Below are positions 6,130-14,535 of a stretch of DNA of 60,503 bases, in pieces (the first letter of the stretch is position 1; every line of letters starts with the position of its first letter). The DNA is from a virus, in IMG/VR virus record IMGVR_UViG_3300051212_001597, positions 1 through 60,503 of that record; one strand, written 5' to 3'. The translations under genes were made by a program, and so were the position numbers. The notes beneath the pieces are model-generated. The model did not search any database, was not told the DNA's origin, and was given only the letters and a program-made list of their open reading frames with translations.

Positions 6130-6571
6130 AGTAATAAAACATAAAAATATCAAATCAATAAAAGCAGAGGAAGTTGTAAACACAGCATATATAGCACTTG
6201 CTTCTACTGGTAAGGATATTAAATATCTTACAAACAAAAGCAAGTTCGTGCTTGTCGATATAATAAGATCAGAGTGCGGTAGAAGTGGGTCTAAAAGATC
6301 AGAAGCAAATAAGAATACAGTTTCAATAAGCGATTTTGATTTGCTAGCGTCGAAAACATATCATGACAATAAACTCAACGAAGATGAAACAAACTTTTTA
6401 AGGGTAGAATACCAGCTTTCGGAAAATGAATTCAAGATTCTATCAATGCGTAATTTAGATATGACGTTTAAAGATATTTCTAAAGTTGTTGGTCTTAGCG
6501 AATCTAGAATTTGTCAAATATCACACAGTTTAGCTGATAGAGTTATTAAGATGAGAAAGGCGAATAAATGA
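6071..6571 (+). CDS. Sigma-70-like factor (region 4 HTH)
   Basis: The C-terminal part (about residues 115-162) is a clear sigma region 4: LSENEFKILSMRNLDM, then KDISKVVGLSESRICQIS. The N-terminal 90 residues are helical and weakly like region 2. It overlaps the membrane protein gene by 59 nt and the next gene by ATGA. Its role would be promoter recognition on host RNA polymerase or regulation of it. It differs strongly from the other two sigma-like proteins in the window. Confidence 0.7.
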   Translation: MLDEQKIKKRYRSAIKVINEVIKHKNIKSIKAEEVVNTAYIALASTGKDIKYLTNKSKFVLVDIIRSECGRSGSKRSEANKNTVSISDFDLLASKTYHDNKLNEDETNFLRVEYQLSENEFKILSMRNLDMTFKDISKVVGLSESRICQISHSLADRVIKMRKANK

Positions 6572-6954
6572 AAAAGGTAATGACCACTGGTGAAGTTGCA
6601 AATCTTTTTTCCGTTTCTGCGAGAACCATCTCTAAATGGGGTGATTCTGGAAAACTTAAGCAATGGAAAGTAAATAACGACAGAAGGTTTAATACTTCAG
6701 ATGTTGTAAAATTTGCAATTGATAATGGCATGGAGTCTTTAGTCTCAGACCTTCATATTGTTGAGCCTACAAAAAGTTCATCATCAAAAGATTTTCATAA
6801 AGACTATTTAAATCTATTGTCGAAAATCAAGAGTTTAATAAATACTGGGAAATTTTGCCTTGAAGATAAGACATATAAAATTTCAATTGATAATAAGAAC
6901 GATGTTATTCAATCAATTGAATTGATGGAAAAAACAATTCAAAAATATAATTGA
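6568..6954 (+). CDS. Excisionase/MerR-type HTH DNA-binding protein
   Basis: Residues 1-55 form a winged helix-turn-helix of excisionase type (TGEVANLFSVSARTISKW, then a wing with RRFNTSDVVKFA). The rest is helical and may dimerise. It is coupled to the sigma-like gene upstream by an ATGA overlap, suggesting a regulatory pair. It probably binds DNA as a repressor, activator or architectural protein. No integrase is visible, so an excision role is unsupported. Confidence 0.78.
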   Translation: MKKVMTTGEVANLFSVSARTISKWGDSGKLKQWKVNNDRRFNTSDVVKFAIDNGMESLVSDLHIVEPTKSSSSKDFHKDYLNLLSKIKSLINTGKFCLEDKTYKISIDNKNDVIQSIELMEKTIQKYN

Positions 6955-6963
6955 TAGTGTATA

Positions 6964-7653
6964 TCAAATAGCCGAAGGCCGATTATCGGGTGGACCCTTA
7001 GGATCGTCAAAGTCCACGGAGTCATTAACCCCTTCGGCCTTTTCTATTTTATAGTAATAACTAGAATCTTCTCCCGATATAACCCATCTGTCGCTGACGC
7101 TTTCTGTTTTATATACTTTTGTATCAACCTTGTAATCTGGCTTTTCTGGAAAAGGCTTTGTCGTGAAAGACATGTCTCTCCAGAATATTCTATTATTTGG
7201 TTGTAATGTATAGCAACCGTTGTCTAGCTCAATCATATGCAAGCACTTGTACTGTGTAGGCTCATCTGAAAAAGAGTTTCTATACCAATCGAAAGTCATC
7301 ATATAAGAACCCCAGTGTTCAGACCCGTCTTTAAACACGATCTTACATCTCATCTCCGAAAGATATTCGTATTCAATGACTGTCACATTTTCGCTGTAGC
7401 AGTCCCAAAGTTGAAGGAAATCCAACGGCATTTCATCTGCGTCATCACAAGAAGCTAGCATGTGAATAGGAACCCTGCTGCGAAGAGTTCCATTGTCCAA
7501 CATAACATTAAAAAGAAGCGCTCTTCCAGCATTTGATTGTGCTGAAAAAACACAAACTTTCTCAAACCCATCTATTGATTCGTCTCCTCCGTACAGATGG
7601 CGCTTTCTAAGCAGGCAATAGAAGTGCGGAATGTTTACATTTAACTTAGGCAC
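6964..7653 (-). CDS. Conserved-looking hypothetical protein
   Basis: This protein of about 229 residues starts at a GTG (7653) that just clears the divergent gene at 7658; longer starts would run into that gene. Its N-terminus NIPHFYCLLRKRHLYGG and many Trp/Tyr/Cys residues suggest a folded cytoplasmic protein, but I know no family. It is convergent with the HTH gene (9 nt gap) and divergent from the methyltransferase gene (4 nt gap). Confidence 0.6.
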   Translation of the reverse strand: MPKLNVNIPHFYCLLRKRHLYGGDESIDGFEKVCVFSAQSNAGRALLFNVMLDNGTLRSRVPIHMLASCDDADEMPLDFLQLWDCYSENVTVIEYEYLSEMRCKIVFKDGSEHWGSYMMTFDWYRNSFSDEPTQYKCLHMIELDNGCYTLQPNNRIFWRDMSFTTKPFPEKPDYKVDTKVYKTESVSDRWVISGEDSSYYYKIEKAEGVNDSVDFDDPKGPPDNRPSAI

Positions 7654-7657
7654 AAAA

Positions 7658-8194
7658 ATGAATACACCTAAAGAAACTAGAAATATCATAAATCATTACT
7701 GGTATTGGGAACATGAAGCAATTCGTGCTGATCTAGATACCAAAAGGCATAATTTTTCTGTGCTATGCTGCAACCTAGGGCAAGACTTTAATATAAGCAG
7801 CATCATCAGAAACACTGGCGCCTTTCTACCCAAAGAGGTTATTATTTGGGGTTCCAAGCAGTATGATAGGCGTGGCACTGTCGGAACTCATAAATATATC
7901 CATGTAAAGCATTTTAAAGAAGAGTCTCTAGAAGAAATGCTGAAATACTTTGCTGGCTCTAAAATAGTCGGAATAGATAATGTTTCTAGCGCAGTAAACA
8001 TAAAAAATTACGAATGGCCAAAAGAACATTTTGTGATGGCTTTCGGCCAAGAACAGATTGGCCTAGACCAAAATATTATAAACGCATGTTCTGATGTAGT
8101 TTATATTCCTCAAGTTGGTAGTGTGAGGAGTTTGAATGTAGCTTGCGCAAGCGCCATTACTATGTATGATTACTATGTAAAACTTGACAGTTAG
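7658..8194 (+). CDS. TrmH/SpoU-family RNA 2'-O-methyltransferase
   Basis: All three SPOUT motifs are present: NISSIIRNTGAF (motif 1), AFGQEQIGLDQ (motif 2) and VYIPQVGSVRSLNVACA (motif 3, the knot). Family members transfer methyl from SAM to ribose 2'-OH of tRNA or rRNA. At 178 residues it is a minimal catalytic domain without an RNA-binding extension. The ATG at 7658 was chosen over 7631 to avoid overlapping the divergent gene. With the tRNA genes nearby, tRNA modification is a reasonable guess. Confidence 0.85.
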   Translation: MNTPKETRNIINHYWYWEHEAIRADLDTKRHNFSVLCCNLGQDFNISSIIRNTGAFLPKEVIIWGSKQYDRRGTVGTHKYIHVKHFKEESLEEMLKYFAGSKIVGIDNVSSAVNIKNYEWPKEHFVMAFGQEQIGLDQNIINACSDVVYIPQVGSVRSLNVACASAITMYDYYVKLDS

Positions 8195-8203
8195 GTGTAT
8201 ACA
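8193..8203 (+). promoter_or_regulatory. Promoter-like motif AGGTGTATACA
   Basis: This motif ends 5 nt before ATG 8209 and overlaps the preceding stop codon. The same core at the same distance occurs before ATG 32813 and ATG 48890. If it is a -10-type element, the transcript would be nearly leaderless. Confidence 0.4.
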
Positions 8204-8208
8204 ATATC

Positions 8209-8637
8209 ATGTATAGGATCAGAGTCTTTAATCAAGACGGAACTCTTGGAGGATTTTATTCAGAAAAAGGAATAGTTTCTAGTCCAGACTTGGCTAAGAC
8301 ATATTCCACTGACTCAGAATATCAAAAAGACTTAACTGCGGCCTTTTTCGCTAGCGGTGGATTAAAGTTCCCAAAAGTTAATTACGGAGTTTCTTCTGTG
8401 CCACTAGCCGACGCAGAAAAAACTAGATATGACAGTTTTGTTTCATCTATTGCTTCTCCAAAAACTATATCATACGATATAAACAGGCAAAACTCCTACC
8501 TTCCCCCTTTTGAAGACAAACCTTCTAGATCGCAGCTAGACGAGCCTATTTTCGTTCCTTCAATAGCCGATATTGATATAAATGGCGGCGATCTATCTCA
8601 AGACCAGGATCTAGATATTGACGGCGGTGGTGCGTAG
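8209..8637 (+). CDS. Probable virion protein upstream of tail fibre
   Basis: This 142-residue protein has an acidic, Asp/Gly-rich C-terminus (DIDINGGD, DLDIDGGGA). Its stop overlaps the GTG start of the fibre gene by one base, so the two are probably co-translated. No domain is recognised. Position suggests a tail, baseplate or fibre-associated protein. Confidence 0.55.
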   Translation: MYRIRVFNQDGTLGGFYSEKGIVSSPDLAKTYSTDSEYQKDLTAAFFASGGLKFPKVNYGVSSVPLADAEKTRYDSFVSSIASPKTISYDINRQNSYLPPFEDKPSRSQLDEPIFVPSIADIDINGGDLSQDQDLDIDGGGA

Positions 8638-10802
8638 TGTCAATATATAAGATAAGAGCTAGAAGAGACTTGGCCGCGACCTGGACTTCTAAAAATCCAG
8701 TTCTAGGCCTTGGCGAAATAGGTTTCGAAACTGATACAAGAAAACTAAAGATCGGTGACGGCTCTTCTTCTTGGACAGTGCTTGATTATGTTGCTTATGA
8801 TGTTGGTGCTCATAACCAAGATATATCTACAGTTAACGGACTTCAGGCAGCTCTTAACGCTAAAGCTAATTCATCGCACACACACTCAATCTCTGACGTT
8901 TCTAATCTTCAAAATACGATAAACAATCTTTCGCCATTAGTCCATAGCCACTACATATCTGATGTAACAAATCTTCAAGCATCCCTAGATAATAAGTCAG
9001 ATGTTGGACACGTGCATTCCATATCTGATGTTTCGGCTTTGCAAATAGCACTAGACTCAAAAGCAGATGTTGCACACACTCATGCATACACTCATATAGG
9101 CGCTCCAGGAATAGACAGAAGTGTTCTTTATAACTTCTCTGGTGGAATAGACTCTTCTTCTGGATTTCTTTACGACTACAACACAAGCCATCTAATAGTT
9201 TCTGGAATAATAGAGGCTAGCGGTTCAGTTGTGGCCCCGCATTTTCAAGGTGGTCTTTTAGGGGCTGTTCAGTGTCCAGTCAAAAACACAAGCGGTGGAG
9301 CTATAGGAAAAGGCGTTCCAGTTTACATAACTGGAACTGTAGGCGCAACAACAACCCTAGAAATAGCAATAGCTAGGGCTGATGATCCTACAAAAATGCC
9401 AGCTCTAGGTCTTTTGGAAGCAGAACTTTCCGCAAATGCCACAGGACACGCCACTATACTTGGAACCCTTTCAAATTTAGACACTTCAGTATTTTCCGTT
9501 GGCAACACGGTCTATGTTGGTCCTACTGGCGGCTTAGTAAACACTAGACCAACTGGCGTAAGCATACTAGTACAAAATATTGGCAGGGTCGGAAGAGTAA
9601 ACTCAAACAACGGTGAAATAATAGTAACAGGACCAGGAAGAACCAACGATGTTCCTAACAATATTACGCTAGACAGTCTTTCAGATGTAACATCTAGCGG
9701 GGCGGCTAGCGGCCAAGTCTTACTGTATAACGGTTCTTACTGGTCTTATGGAAATGTGTCTTCTTCAGGACCCGGTGGTTCTGACACTCAGGTACAGTTC
9801 AATGACGGTGGCAATCTAGGCGGTGACTCTGGTCTTACATACAATAAGACAACAGACTCTCTTACTATAACTGGAGATCTTGCAGTAAATGGCGGTGACA
9901 TTACGACCACAAGTGCCACAGGATCTTTATATAATAATACAGCAACAACAATCAATATTGGTACACAGGCAGCAATTACTACAAATATAGGTAAAAATGA
10001 AAGTGGATCGTCGGTAAGTCTTTTTGGTGGAAATATCCAATTTTTAAAAGTGGATACTGGTTCAGCGGTTCATTCCTATATTTTTGATGGTTCTTCTGAT
10101 GGAATGTGGATACAATCTAATGCTCTTGGCGGTCCTATAGAAATAGGTGATCCAGAAGGATTTAGTAACACCACAAGAATAATTGTAACACCAGATTTCG
10201 ACGCTATTCAGTTTTATTTTGCTGGGGGTGCTTACACATTCCCAAATGCCGATGGTAGCAATGGACAAGTTCTAACAACAGACGGGGCTGGTCTTTTATC
10301 GTGGGCAACCGCAAGTGTTGGAACAAAAACATACTCAGTATTCACTCCATTAGACAACCAACCACCAGCGTCCAACTACGCTACAGTTGATACTCGTAAC
10401 TCAATAATGGTTCTTGAGTTTGATGCTGCTACCGACGAATCTGCTGTATTTGTTGGTGTTATTCCAGAAGCAGCCTCTCTTGGTAGTGGACTCAAAGTTA
10501 GAATACACTGGATGGCAGATACTGCAACATCTGGAACTTGTAGATGGGGAGTTCAGATTGAAAGAATGAACACTGATGAAGATTCAGATTCGTTTGATAC
10601 TGCTACTACTGCTGGATCTACAACTAATGGTACTTCTGGTATTATAACAACAACAGAAATTACAATTACTACAATAGACTCTGTTGCTGCTGGTGAACCA
10701 TTCAGACTCAAAGTATACCGTGATGCTGACGGAACTTCGGGAACCGACGACATGACGGGTGATGCTCAACTCGTTGCCGTTGAGGTAAGGAGTGCGTCGT
10801 AA
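8637..10802 (+). CDS. Tail fibre protein with Mtd-like N-terminus and HxH repeats
   Basis: Residues 1-50 match the N-terminal domain of many phage fibres and of Mtd (RRDLAATWTSKNPVLGLGEI, then KLKIGDGSSSW). About residues 60-145 are fibre repeats of the form H-x-H-x-I-x-DV-x2-LQ-x2-L-x2-K, whose His pairs may bind metal along the shaft. The remainder is beta-rich and Gly/Ser/Thr-rich, as in receptor-binding shafts. The start is GTG, overlapping the previous stop. Its role is host recognition at the distal tail. No reverse transcriptase is present, so a diversity-generating system is not supported. Confidence 0.82.
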   Translation: MSIYKIRARRDLAATWTSKNPVLGLGEIGFETDTRKLKIGDGSSSWTVLDYVAYDVGAHNQDISTVNGLQAALNAKANSSHTHSISDVSNLQNTINNLSPLVHSHYISDVTNLQASLDNKSDVGHVHSISDVSALQIALDSKADVAHTHAYTHIGAPGIDRSVLYNFSGGIDSSSGFLYDYNTSHLIVSGIIEASGSVVAPHFQGGLLGAVQCPVKNTSGGAIGKGVPVYITGTVGATTTLEIAIARADDPTKMPALGLLEAELSANATGHATILGTLSNLDTSVFSVGNTVYVGPTGGLVNTRPTGVSILVQNIGRVGRVNSNNGEIIVTGPGRTNDVPNNITLDSLSDVTSSGAASGQVLLYNGSYWSYGNVSSSGPGGSDTQVQFNDGGNLGGDSGLTYNKTTDSLTITGDLAVNGGDITTTSATGSLYNNTATTINIGTQAAITTNIGKNESGSSVSLFGGNIQFLKVDTGSAVHSYIFDGSSDGMWIQSNALGGPIEIGDPEGFSNTTRIIVTPDFDAIQFYFAGGAYTFPNADGSNGQVLTTDGAGLLSWATASVGTKTYSVFTPLDNQPPASNYATVDTRNSIMVLEFDAATDESAVFVGVIPEAASLGSGLKVRIHWMADTATSGTCRWGVQIERMNTDEDSDSFDTATTAGSTTNGTSGIITTTEITITTIDSVAAGEPFRLKVYRDADGTSGTDDMTGDAQLVAVEVRSAS

Positions 10803-11464
10803 TGGCGTATGAATTTTTCAATTCTAGTGGACTGAATCAGACAGACTACATTCAAGGAACGGCATCCTTATTTACTTATCCATTCACAATAAATTTTTGG
10901 TTTTATCCGACATGGACAACCGGTGGAACTTTACAGATGTTTGTTTTACACAATACTACAGACAGTCAAAGACATATTATACAAATAAACACAAGTACCA
11001 CTAGACTTGCATATAACGCATTTACGACAGCAAATGCTGTTGCAGCGACAACTGATGGTTACACCCCAAACGCATGGAATATGGCAACCGCTGTAGGCAC
11101 ATCATCAACAAGTAGAACCATCTATGTGAATGGCGGTGGTGCTGGCAGCAACAACATCGCAAGGGCAATAACAACTCCAACTAAATGGTTAGTTGCTGCT
11201 AATTACAATACAAGCAATTCACCTCCAGAATCACCCATTTATGATGGTAGAATCTGTGAAATTGGAATATGGAATGTTGCATTGGGAGCAGCAGATATCG
11301 CATCCCTTTATAAGGGAACAAAATCACCGTCGATAAAACCTCAAAATCTCAAAGTTTATGTTCCTCTGATAAGAGACATTAAGGACGAGCGTGAGGCGAC
11401 AACTGCTATATCTAGCACCATTTCTGACACCACAATAGTAGAACATGTAAGGAGATATGGATGA
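10802..11464 (+). CDS. LamG/concanavalin-like adhesin
   Basis: This 220-residue protein has the LamG-type sandwich pattern: FTINFWFYPTW near residue 30, a central IYVNG strand and a late YDGRICEIGIWNVAL before LASLYKG-type ending. Such domains bind glycans and are common at phage fibre tips. It starts in a TAATG overlap with the fibre gene, so it probably sits in or beside the fibre. The glycan target is unknown. Confidence 0.75.
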   Translation: MAYEFFNSSGLNQTDYIQGTASLFTYPFTINFWFYPTWTTGGTLQMFVLHNTTDSQRHIIQINTSTTRLAYNAFTTANAVAATTDGYTPNAWNMATAVGTSSTSRTIYVNGGGAGSNNIARAITTPTKWLVAANYNTSNSPPESPIYDGRICEIGIWNVALGAADIASLYKGTKSPSIKPQNLKVYVPLIRDIKDEREATTAISSTISDTTIVEHVRRYG

Positions 11465-11922
11465 GTGTTTATGCACATGTTTACAACAACGAAATAATTG
11501 AGTTCAAAGAAATAGATGACGCTCTGTATCAGTCATGGGTTTCTTCGGACAATCCAAAGAAAGACACATACAGAATTGTTCTATATGCAAATCAACCTAA
11601 TGTTTCTTCAACAGAAACGGTAGATGAATCTTTTACGATTAATATAGATTCTGTTCAACAGGTTTGGACTGTGCGAAACAAGACAGCTGATGAACTCAGA
11701 AAGACATGGACTGCCTATGAGTTTCTTTTGAGGTTTACATCAGCAGAACGAACGGCGTATCGTGCTGCTGCTCAGACAGATGACTTAATCGCTGATTTTA
11801 TGTCGCTAGCCCAAGCAGCTCAAGAAATAATTTCAGACGATCCTACTACAATACAGGGGATGAATTATCTTGTATCTGTTGGTTTGTTGACTCAGCAAAG
11901 ACGAGATGAAATTTTGTCTTAA
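11461..11922 (+). CDS. Tail-fibre accessory/assembly-like protein
   Basis: This 153-residue protein has a C-terminal half (FLLRFTSAERTAYRAAAQ, then LADFMSLAQAA-type helices and GLLTQQRRDEIL) of the kind often encoded directly behind phage fibre genes. It is coupled to the adhesin gene by an ATGA overlap. It may assist fibre folding or form a baseplate part. Confidence 0.55.
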   Translation: MSVYAHVYNNEIIEFKEIDDALYQSWVSSDNPKKDTYRIVLYANQPNVSSTETVDESFTINIDSVQQVWTVRNKTADELRKTWTAYEFLLRFTSAERTAYRAAAQTDDLIADFMSLAQAAQEIISDDPTTIQGMNYLVSVGLLTQQRRDEILS

Positions 11923-12675
11923 ATGAAGCAAAAACTTTTTATATCAGACCTTCACATAGCATCCAACAAATGCAAAGCAAAACTCTTATCTGAATTTATT
12001 AAAAAAGATGAGAGTTCTTGTATTTACTTGGTAGGTGATATCATTGATATTTGGCGTTTCAATCAGGCATTCAAGATGGATATTGAAACACAGACCCATC
12101 ATGTAGATTGTATCCGTCGCTTACTCAAGAAATCAAAACATGGAGAAGTCCATTATATTTGGGGAAACCATGACGAGTTCATGCACCGTTTCTCTGAATC
12201 AAAATCTTTCGGTGGAGTTCATCTCCATGAAAGGTGTGATTATGTAGCATCAGATGGTCGCCGTTATCTTGTTCTTCATGGGCATCAATTTGATCTTGTT
12301 TGCAAATATAAGATTGGAACATTCTTATCAAAGATTGGTGATTTTGGTTATGAGTGGTTAATTGATATTAATGAATGGTATAACTGGGTACGCAGAAAGA
12401 TGGGGCTTCAATATTCTTCTCTTTCCAAATATGTGAAAGTAAAGTTTAAGAAGGCAACAATGTTCATTGGAAACTTTGAAAAGCACCTTTCAGAATACGC
12501 AGAGAAGCATGGATATGACGGAGTCATTTGCGGTCATATTCATGAACCAGCCGATAAGATGATTGGTAAGATTCATTATCTTAACTGCGGTTGTTGGACT
12601 GATGAGGCAAATCTCAACTATCTGATTGACAAAGGTGATGGAAGTGGCATAATTCTATGCAGACACGAAAGATAA
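11923..12675 (+). CDS. LpxH-like metallophosphoesterase
   Basis: Calcineurin-type motifs are in order: SDLH (8-11), GDIIDIW, GNHDE, HGHQFD and CGHIHEP. The spacing and the W-rich middle resemble LpxH, which cleaves UDP-2,3-diacylglucosamine in lipid A synthesis, and its paralogues. Most Arg codons are CGT/CGC, while neighbours use AGA/AGG, which suggests recent acquisition. The gene follows the fibre operon with no gap, so a role in altering host lipopolysaccharide is possible, but another phosphoester substrate cannot be excluded. Confidence 0.8.
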   Translation: MKQKLFISDLHIASNKCKAKLLSEFIKKDESSCIYLVGDIIDIWRFNQAFKMDIETQTHHVDCIRRLLKKSKHGEVHYIWGNHDEFMHRFSESKSFGGVHLHERCDYVASDGRRYLVLHGHQFDLVCKYKIGTFLSKIGDFGYEWLIDINEWYNWVRRKMGLQYSSLSKYVKVKFKKATMFIGNFEKHLSEYAEKHGYDGVICGHIHEPADKMIGKIHYLNCGCWTDEANLNYLIDKGDGSGIILCRHER

Positions 12676-12814
12676 ATTACTTTATTGAAGACTATGTTTT
12701 TATCCCCTAGTATATGTGTTGTTGTGTGTTGGAGCACTAGCAGCATTTGTATTTTTAAAGTGTGTGATTTTATTGAATTTTTACTAAATCTTGGAAAAAA
12801 GAAATAAAAATAAA
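12676..12814. other. 139-nt AT-rich spacer
   Basis: It contains no gene and no stable hairpin with a T-run. It holds TAGTATATG at 12708-12716, a variant of the promoter-like motif seen elsewhere, about 100 nt upstream of the next ATG. It may carry the promoter of the UV endonuclease gene. Confidence 0.3.
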
Positions 12815-13723
12815 ATGCCTATTAGAAATCTTGGATACGCCTGTCAAAATCTAACTATCAATGACAACAAAACTAAAAATGAAAAGGTGCTTACTGACAG
12901 GACTTGCCGTCTTGCTAACTTTAATCTTGATGTCGCTAGCGAGCTGATAAAAAGAAACACAAAAGATCTAATTTCTATTATGAAATGGAACTCTGAAAAC
13001 AACGTAAAGTTCTTCAGGGTGAGCAGCAATCTATTCCCTTTTTACGATCACTCAGAGATTGGATATAAAATCGAGCAACTCAAAGACAAGGAAGAGATAA
13101 TTGAAAATATGATGTTGGCTGGTGCATTAGCAAAAACCTACGGCATCAGATTATCCTGCCACCCTGGGCCTTACACATGTCTAGCATCAAAAGATCCTGA
13201 TGTCTGTATCAAAAGCATAAAGTCTGTCGAGATGCACTACGAGATAGGACAAATGCTAGGAGCTGAAAATTTCTGCATAAATTTTCACATAGGCGGCGCC
13301 TACCTAGACAAGACAGACACTGCAAAAAGATTCTGTAAAAACTTCATGTTACTAGACTCTAGCGTAAGAGATCAAGTGACGATAGAGAATGACGATAAAC
13401 CAGGAATGTGGTCGGTAACAGAGCTTTATGAAAAAATCTATTCGGAATGCGGCGTCAAACTTGTTCTTGACGTGCATCACCATAAATTTAGAAACGACGA
13501 ATCTATTGAGCAAGCTGCCAGTCTATGCTTTTCTACTTGGCAAAAAGAAACTCCTAAGATTCACTATTCTGAGTCTGCTGAAGGAAAAATGCCGCAAGCA
13601 CACTCGGATTTCATAGAATTTCGCATACCAAACGTAAGCGAAAGCGTATATTACGATGTGATGATTGAAGCAAAAGCAAAAGACAAAGCACTTATAAAGA
13701 ATAGAAGCACTTATGTATATTAA
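12815..13723 (+). CDS. uvsE: UV-damage endonuclease (UvdE/UvsE family)
   Basis: The start at ATG 12815 gives the family N-terminus NLGYACQNLT; an upstream TTG at 12791 is less likely. Family motifs follow: FFRVSSNLFPF, RLSCHPGPYTCLAS, NFHIGG with metal-binding His, TIENDD, and LVLDVHHHKF. The TIM-barrel enzyme nicks DNA 5' of UV photoproducts using divalent metal. Length (302 residues) is normal. It would protect phage DNA from UV in sunlit environments. Confidence 0.93.
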   Translation: MPIRNLGYACQNLTINDNKTKNEKVLTDRTCRLANFNLDVASELIKRNTKDLISIMKWNSENNVKFFRVSSNLFPFYDHSEIGYKIEQLKDKEEIIENMMLAGALAKTYGIRLSCHPGPYTCLASKDPDVCIKSIKSVEMHYEIGQMLGAENFCINFHIGGAYLDKTDTAKRFCKNFMLLDSSVRDQVTIENDDKPGMWSVTELYEKIYSECGVKLVLDVHHHKFRNDESIEQAASLCFSTWQKETPKIHYSESAEGKMPQAHSDFIEFRIPNVSESVYYDVMIEAKAKDKALIKNRSTYVY

Positions 13724-13925
13724 TATTGAAATACCAAGAGCGTCAAACGCAGAATCTTTAAATAAAATAACAGCAGCTCTAAACACTGAGCCATTTTTGC
13801 ACGAAAGCATGTCTTGTGGTTACAACACGATAAACGTATCCTATCAGTGTTCTAAGAACGAATATCTTAAGATAAAGAACCACTGGAAGAATATAATTCC
13901 ACACTGCCTAGTTGTGGCCGTTTAA
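13713..13925 (+). CDS. Small hypothetical protein
   Basis: This 70-residue protein overlaps the end of the UV endonuclease gene by 11 nt and ends 6 nt before tRNA-Arg. It starts MYINIEIPRASN, a strand-helix layout like the small proteins at 3564 and 3730. No family recognised. Confidence 0.5.
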   Translation: MYINIEIPRASNAESLNKITAALNTEPFLHESMSCGYNTINVSYQCSKNEYLKIKNHWKNIIPHCLVVAV

Positions 13926-13931
13926 AAAATT

Positions 13932-14005
13932 ACTCCCGTAGCTCAGTTGGATAGAGCAACGGATTTCTAATCCGTTGGTCAGAGGTTCGAGTCCTCTCGG
14001 GAGTG
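13932..14005 (+). tRNA. tRNA-Arg(TCT)
   Basis: Canonical: acceptor ACTCCCG/CGGGAGT, D-arm GCTC/GAGC, anticodon arm ACGGA-TTTCTAA-TCCGT with anticodon TCT, T-arm AGAGG-TTCGAGT-CCTCT, discriminator G, no CCA. It reads AGA, the main Arg codon of this phage. Confidence 0.95.
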
Positions 14006-14007
14006 TT

Positions 14008-14535
14008 ATGGCAAAGCCAGACTTTAAATCAATGAGCGATGATGACGCAAAGTCTTTCATTGCCAATCATATAAAAAAACGTTTTACTAAAAACGGGCCT
14101 ATAATCGGAAAGCTTCCAAGGGATCAAAGAGAAGACGCGATAAGTGAAGTTTTCATAGATCTATGGAATAACAGATTCAACTATGACCCATCAAAGGCTG
14201 ATTTTACAACCTATGCCTACAACAGGGGTCGAGGTGTTGTTAAATCTATGCTTCAAAACTATATAAAGATATCTAGAGTAAGGGATAGGATTTCTTCTCA
14301 GAAAAGAAAACCATTCTATGAATCTGAGTCTAATATAGAAGCTATAGAGTCGTTTAATATCCTAGTCTCAATCCTAACAAAGGAGGAGTTTGAGATTCTT
14401 AAAATGAGATTTATAGATTCAATTGATGTGGTTGATATCTCTAAAAAATTGAATTTAAACCCTCAAAAGATATACTCTATGATAAGAGAGGCTAAAATGA
14501 AGTGTATAGAAAACAAATGGAATATAAATATATAG
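14008..14535 (+). CDS. Sigma-70 family factor
   Basis: Start ATG 14008 lies 2 nt after tRNA-Arg; the longer in-frame start at 13975 would lie inside the tRNA and is rejected. Region 2 is at about 40-90 (REDAISEVFIDLWNN, then FTTYAYNRGRGVVKSML). Region 4 is near the C-terminus (KEEFEILKMRFIDSI, then SKKLNLNPQKIYSMI). At 175 residues it is a minimal sigma. It is a third sigma-like protein distinct from the two upstream. Confidence 0.85.
   Translation: MAKPDFKSMSDDDAKSFIANHIKKRFTKNGPIIGKLPRDQREDAISEVFIDLWNNRFNYDPSKADFTTYAYNRGRGVVKSMLQNYIKISRVRDRISSQKRKPFYESESNIEAIESFNILVSILTKEEFEILKMRFIDSIDVVDISKKLNLNPQKIYSMIREAKMKCIENKWNINI

Noticed and set aside
6951-6970. Bidirectional terminator between convergent genes
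   Set aside because: TTGATA/TATCAA can pair but the stem is short and no T-run follows on either side; the site also contains the promoter-like motif.
8637-11922. Diversity-generating retroelement at the fibre genes
   Set aside because: The fibre has an Mtd-like N-terminus, but no reverse transcriptase, template repeat or adenine-biased variable repeat is visible.
13975-14007. Longer start of the third sigma factor
   Set aside because: The upstream start lies inside tRNA-Arg; ATG 14008 directly after the tRNA is the sensible start.
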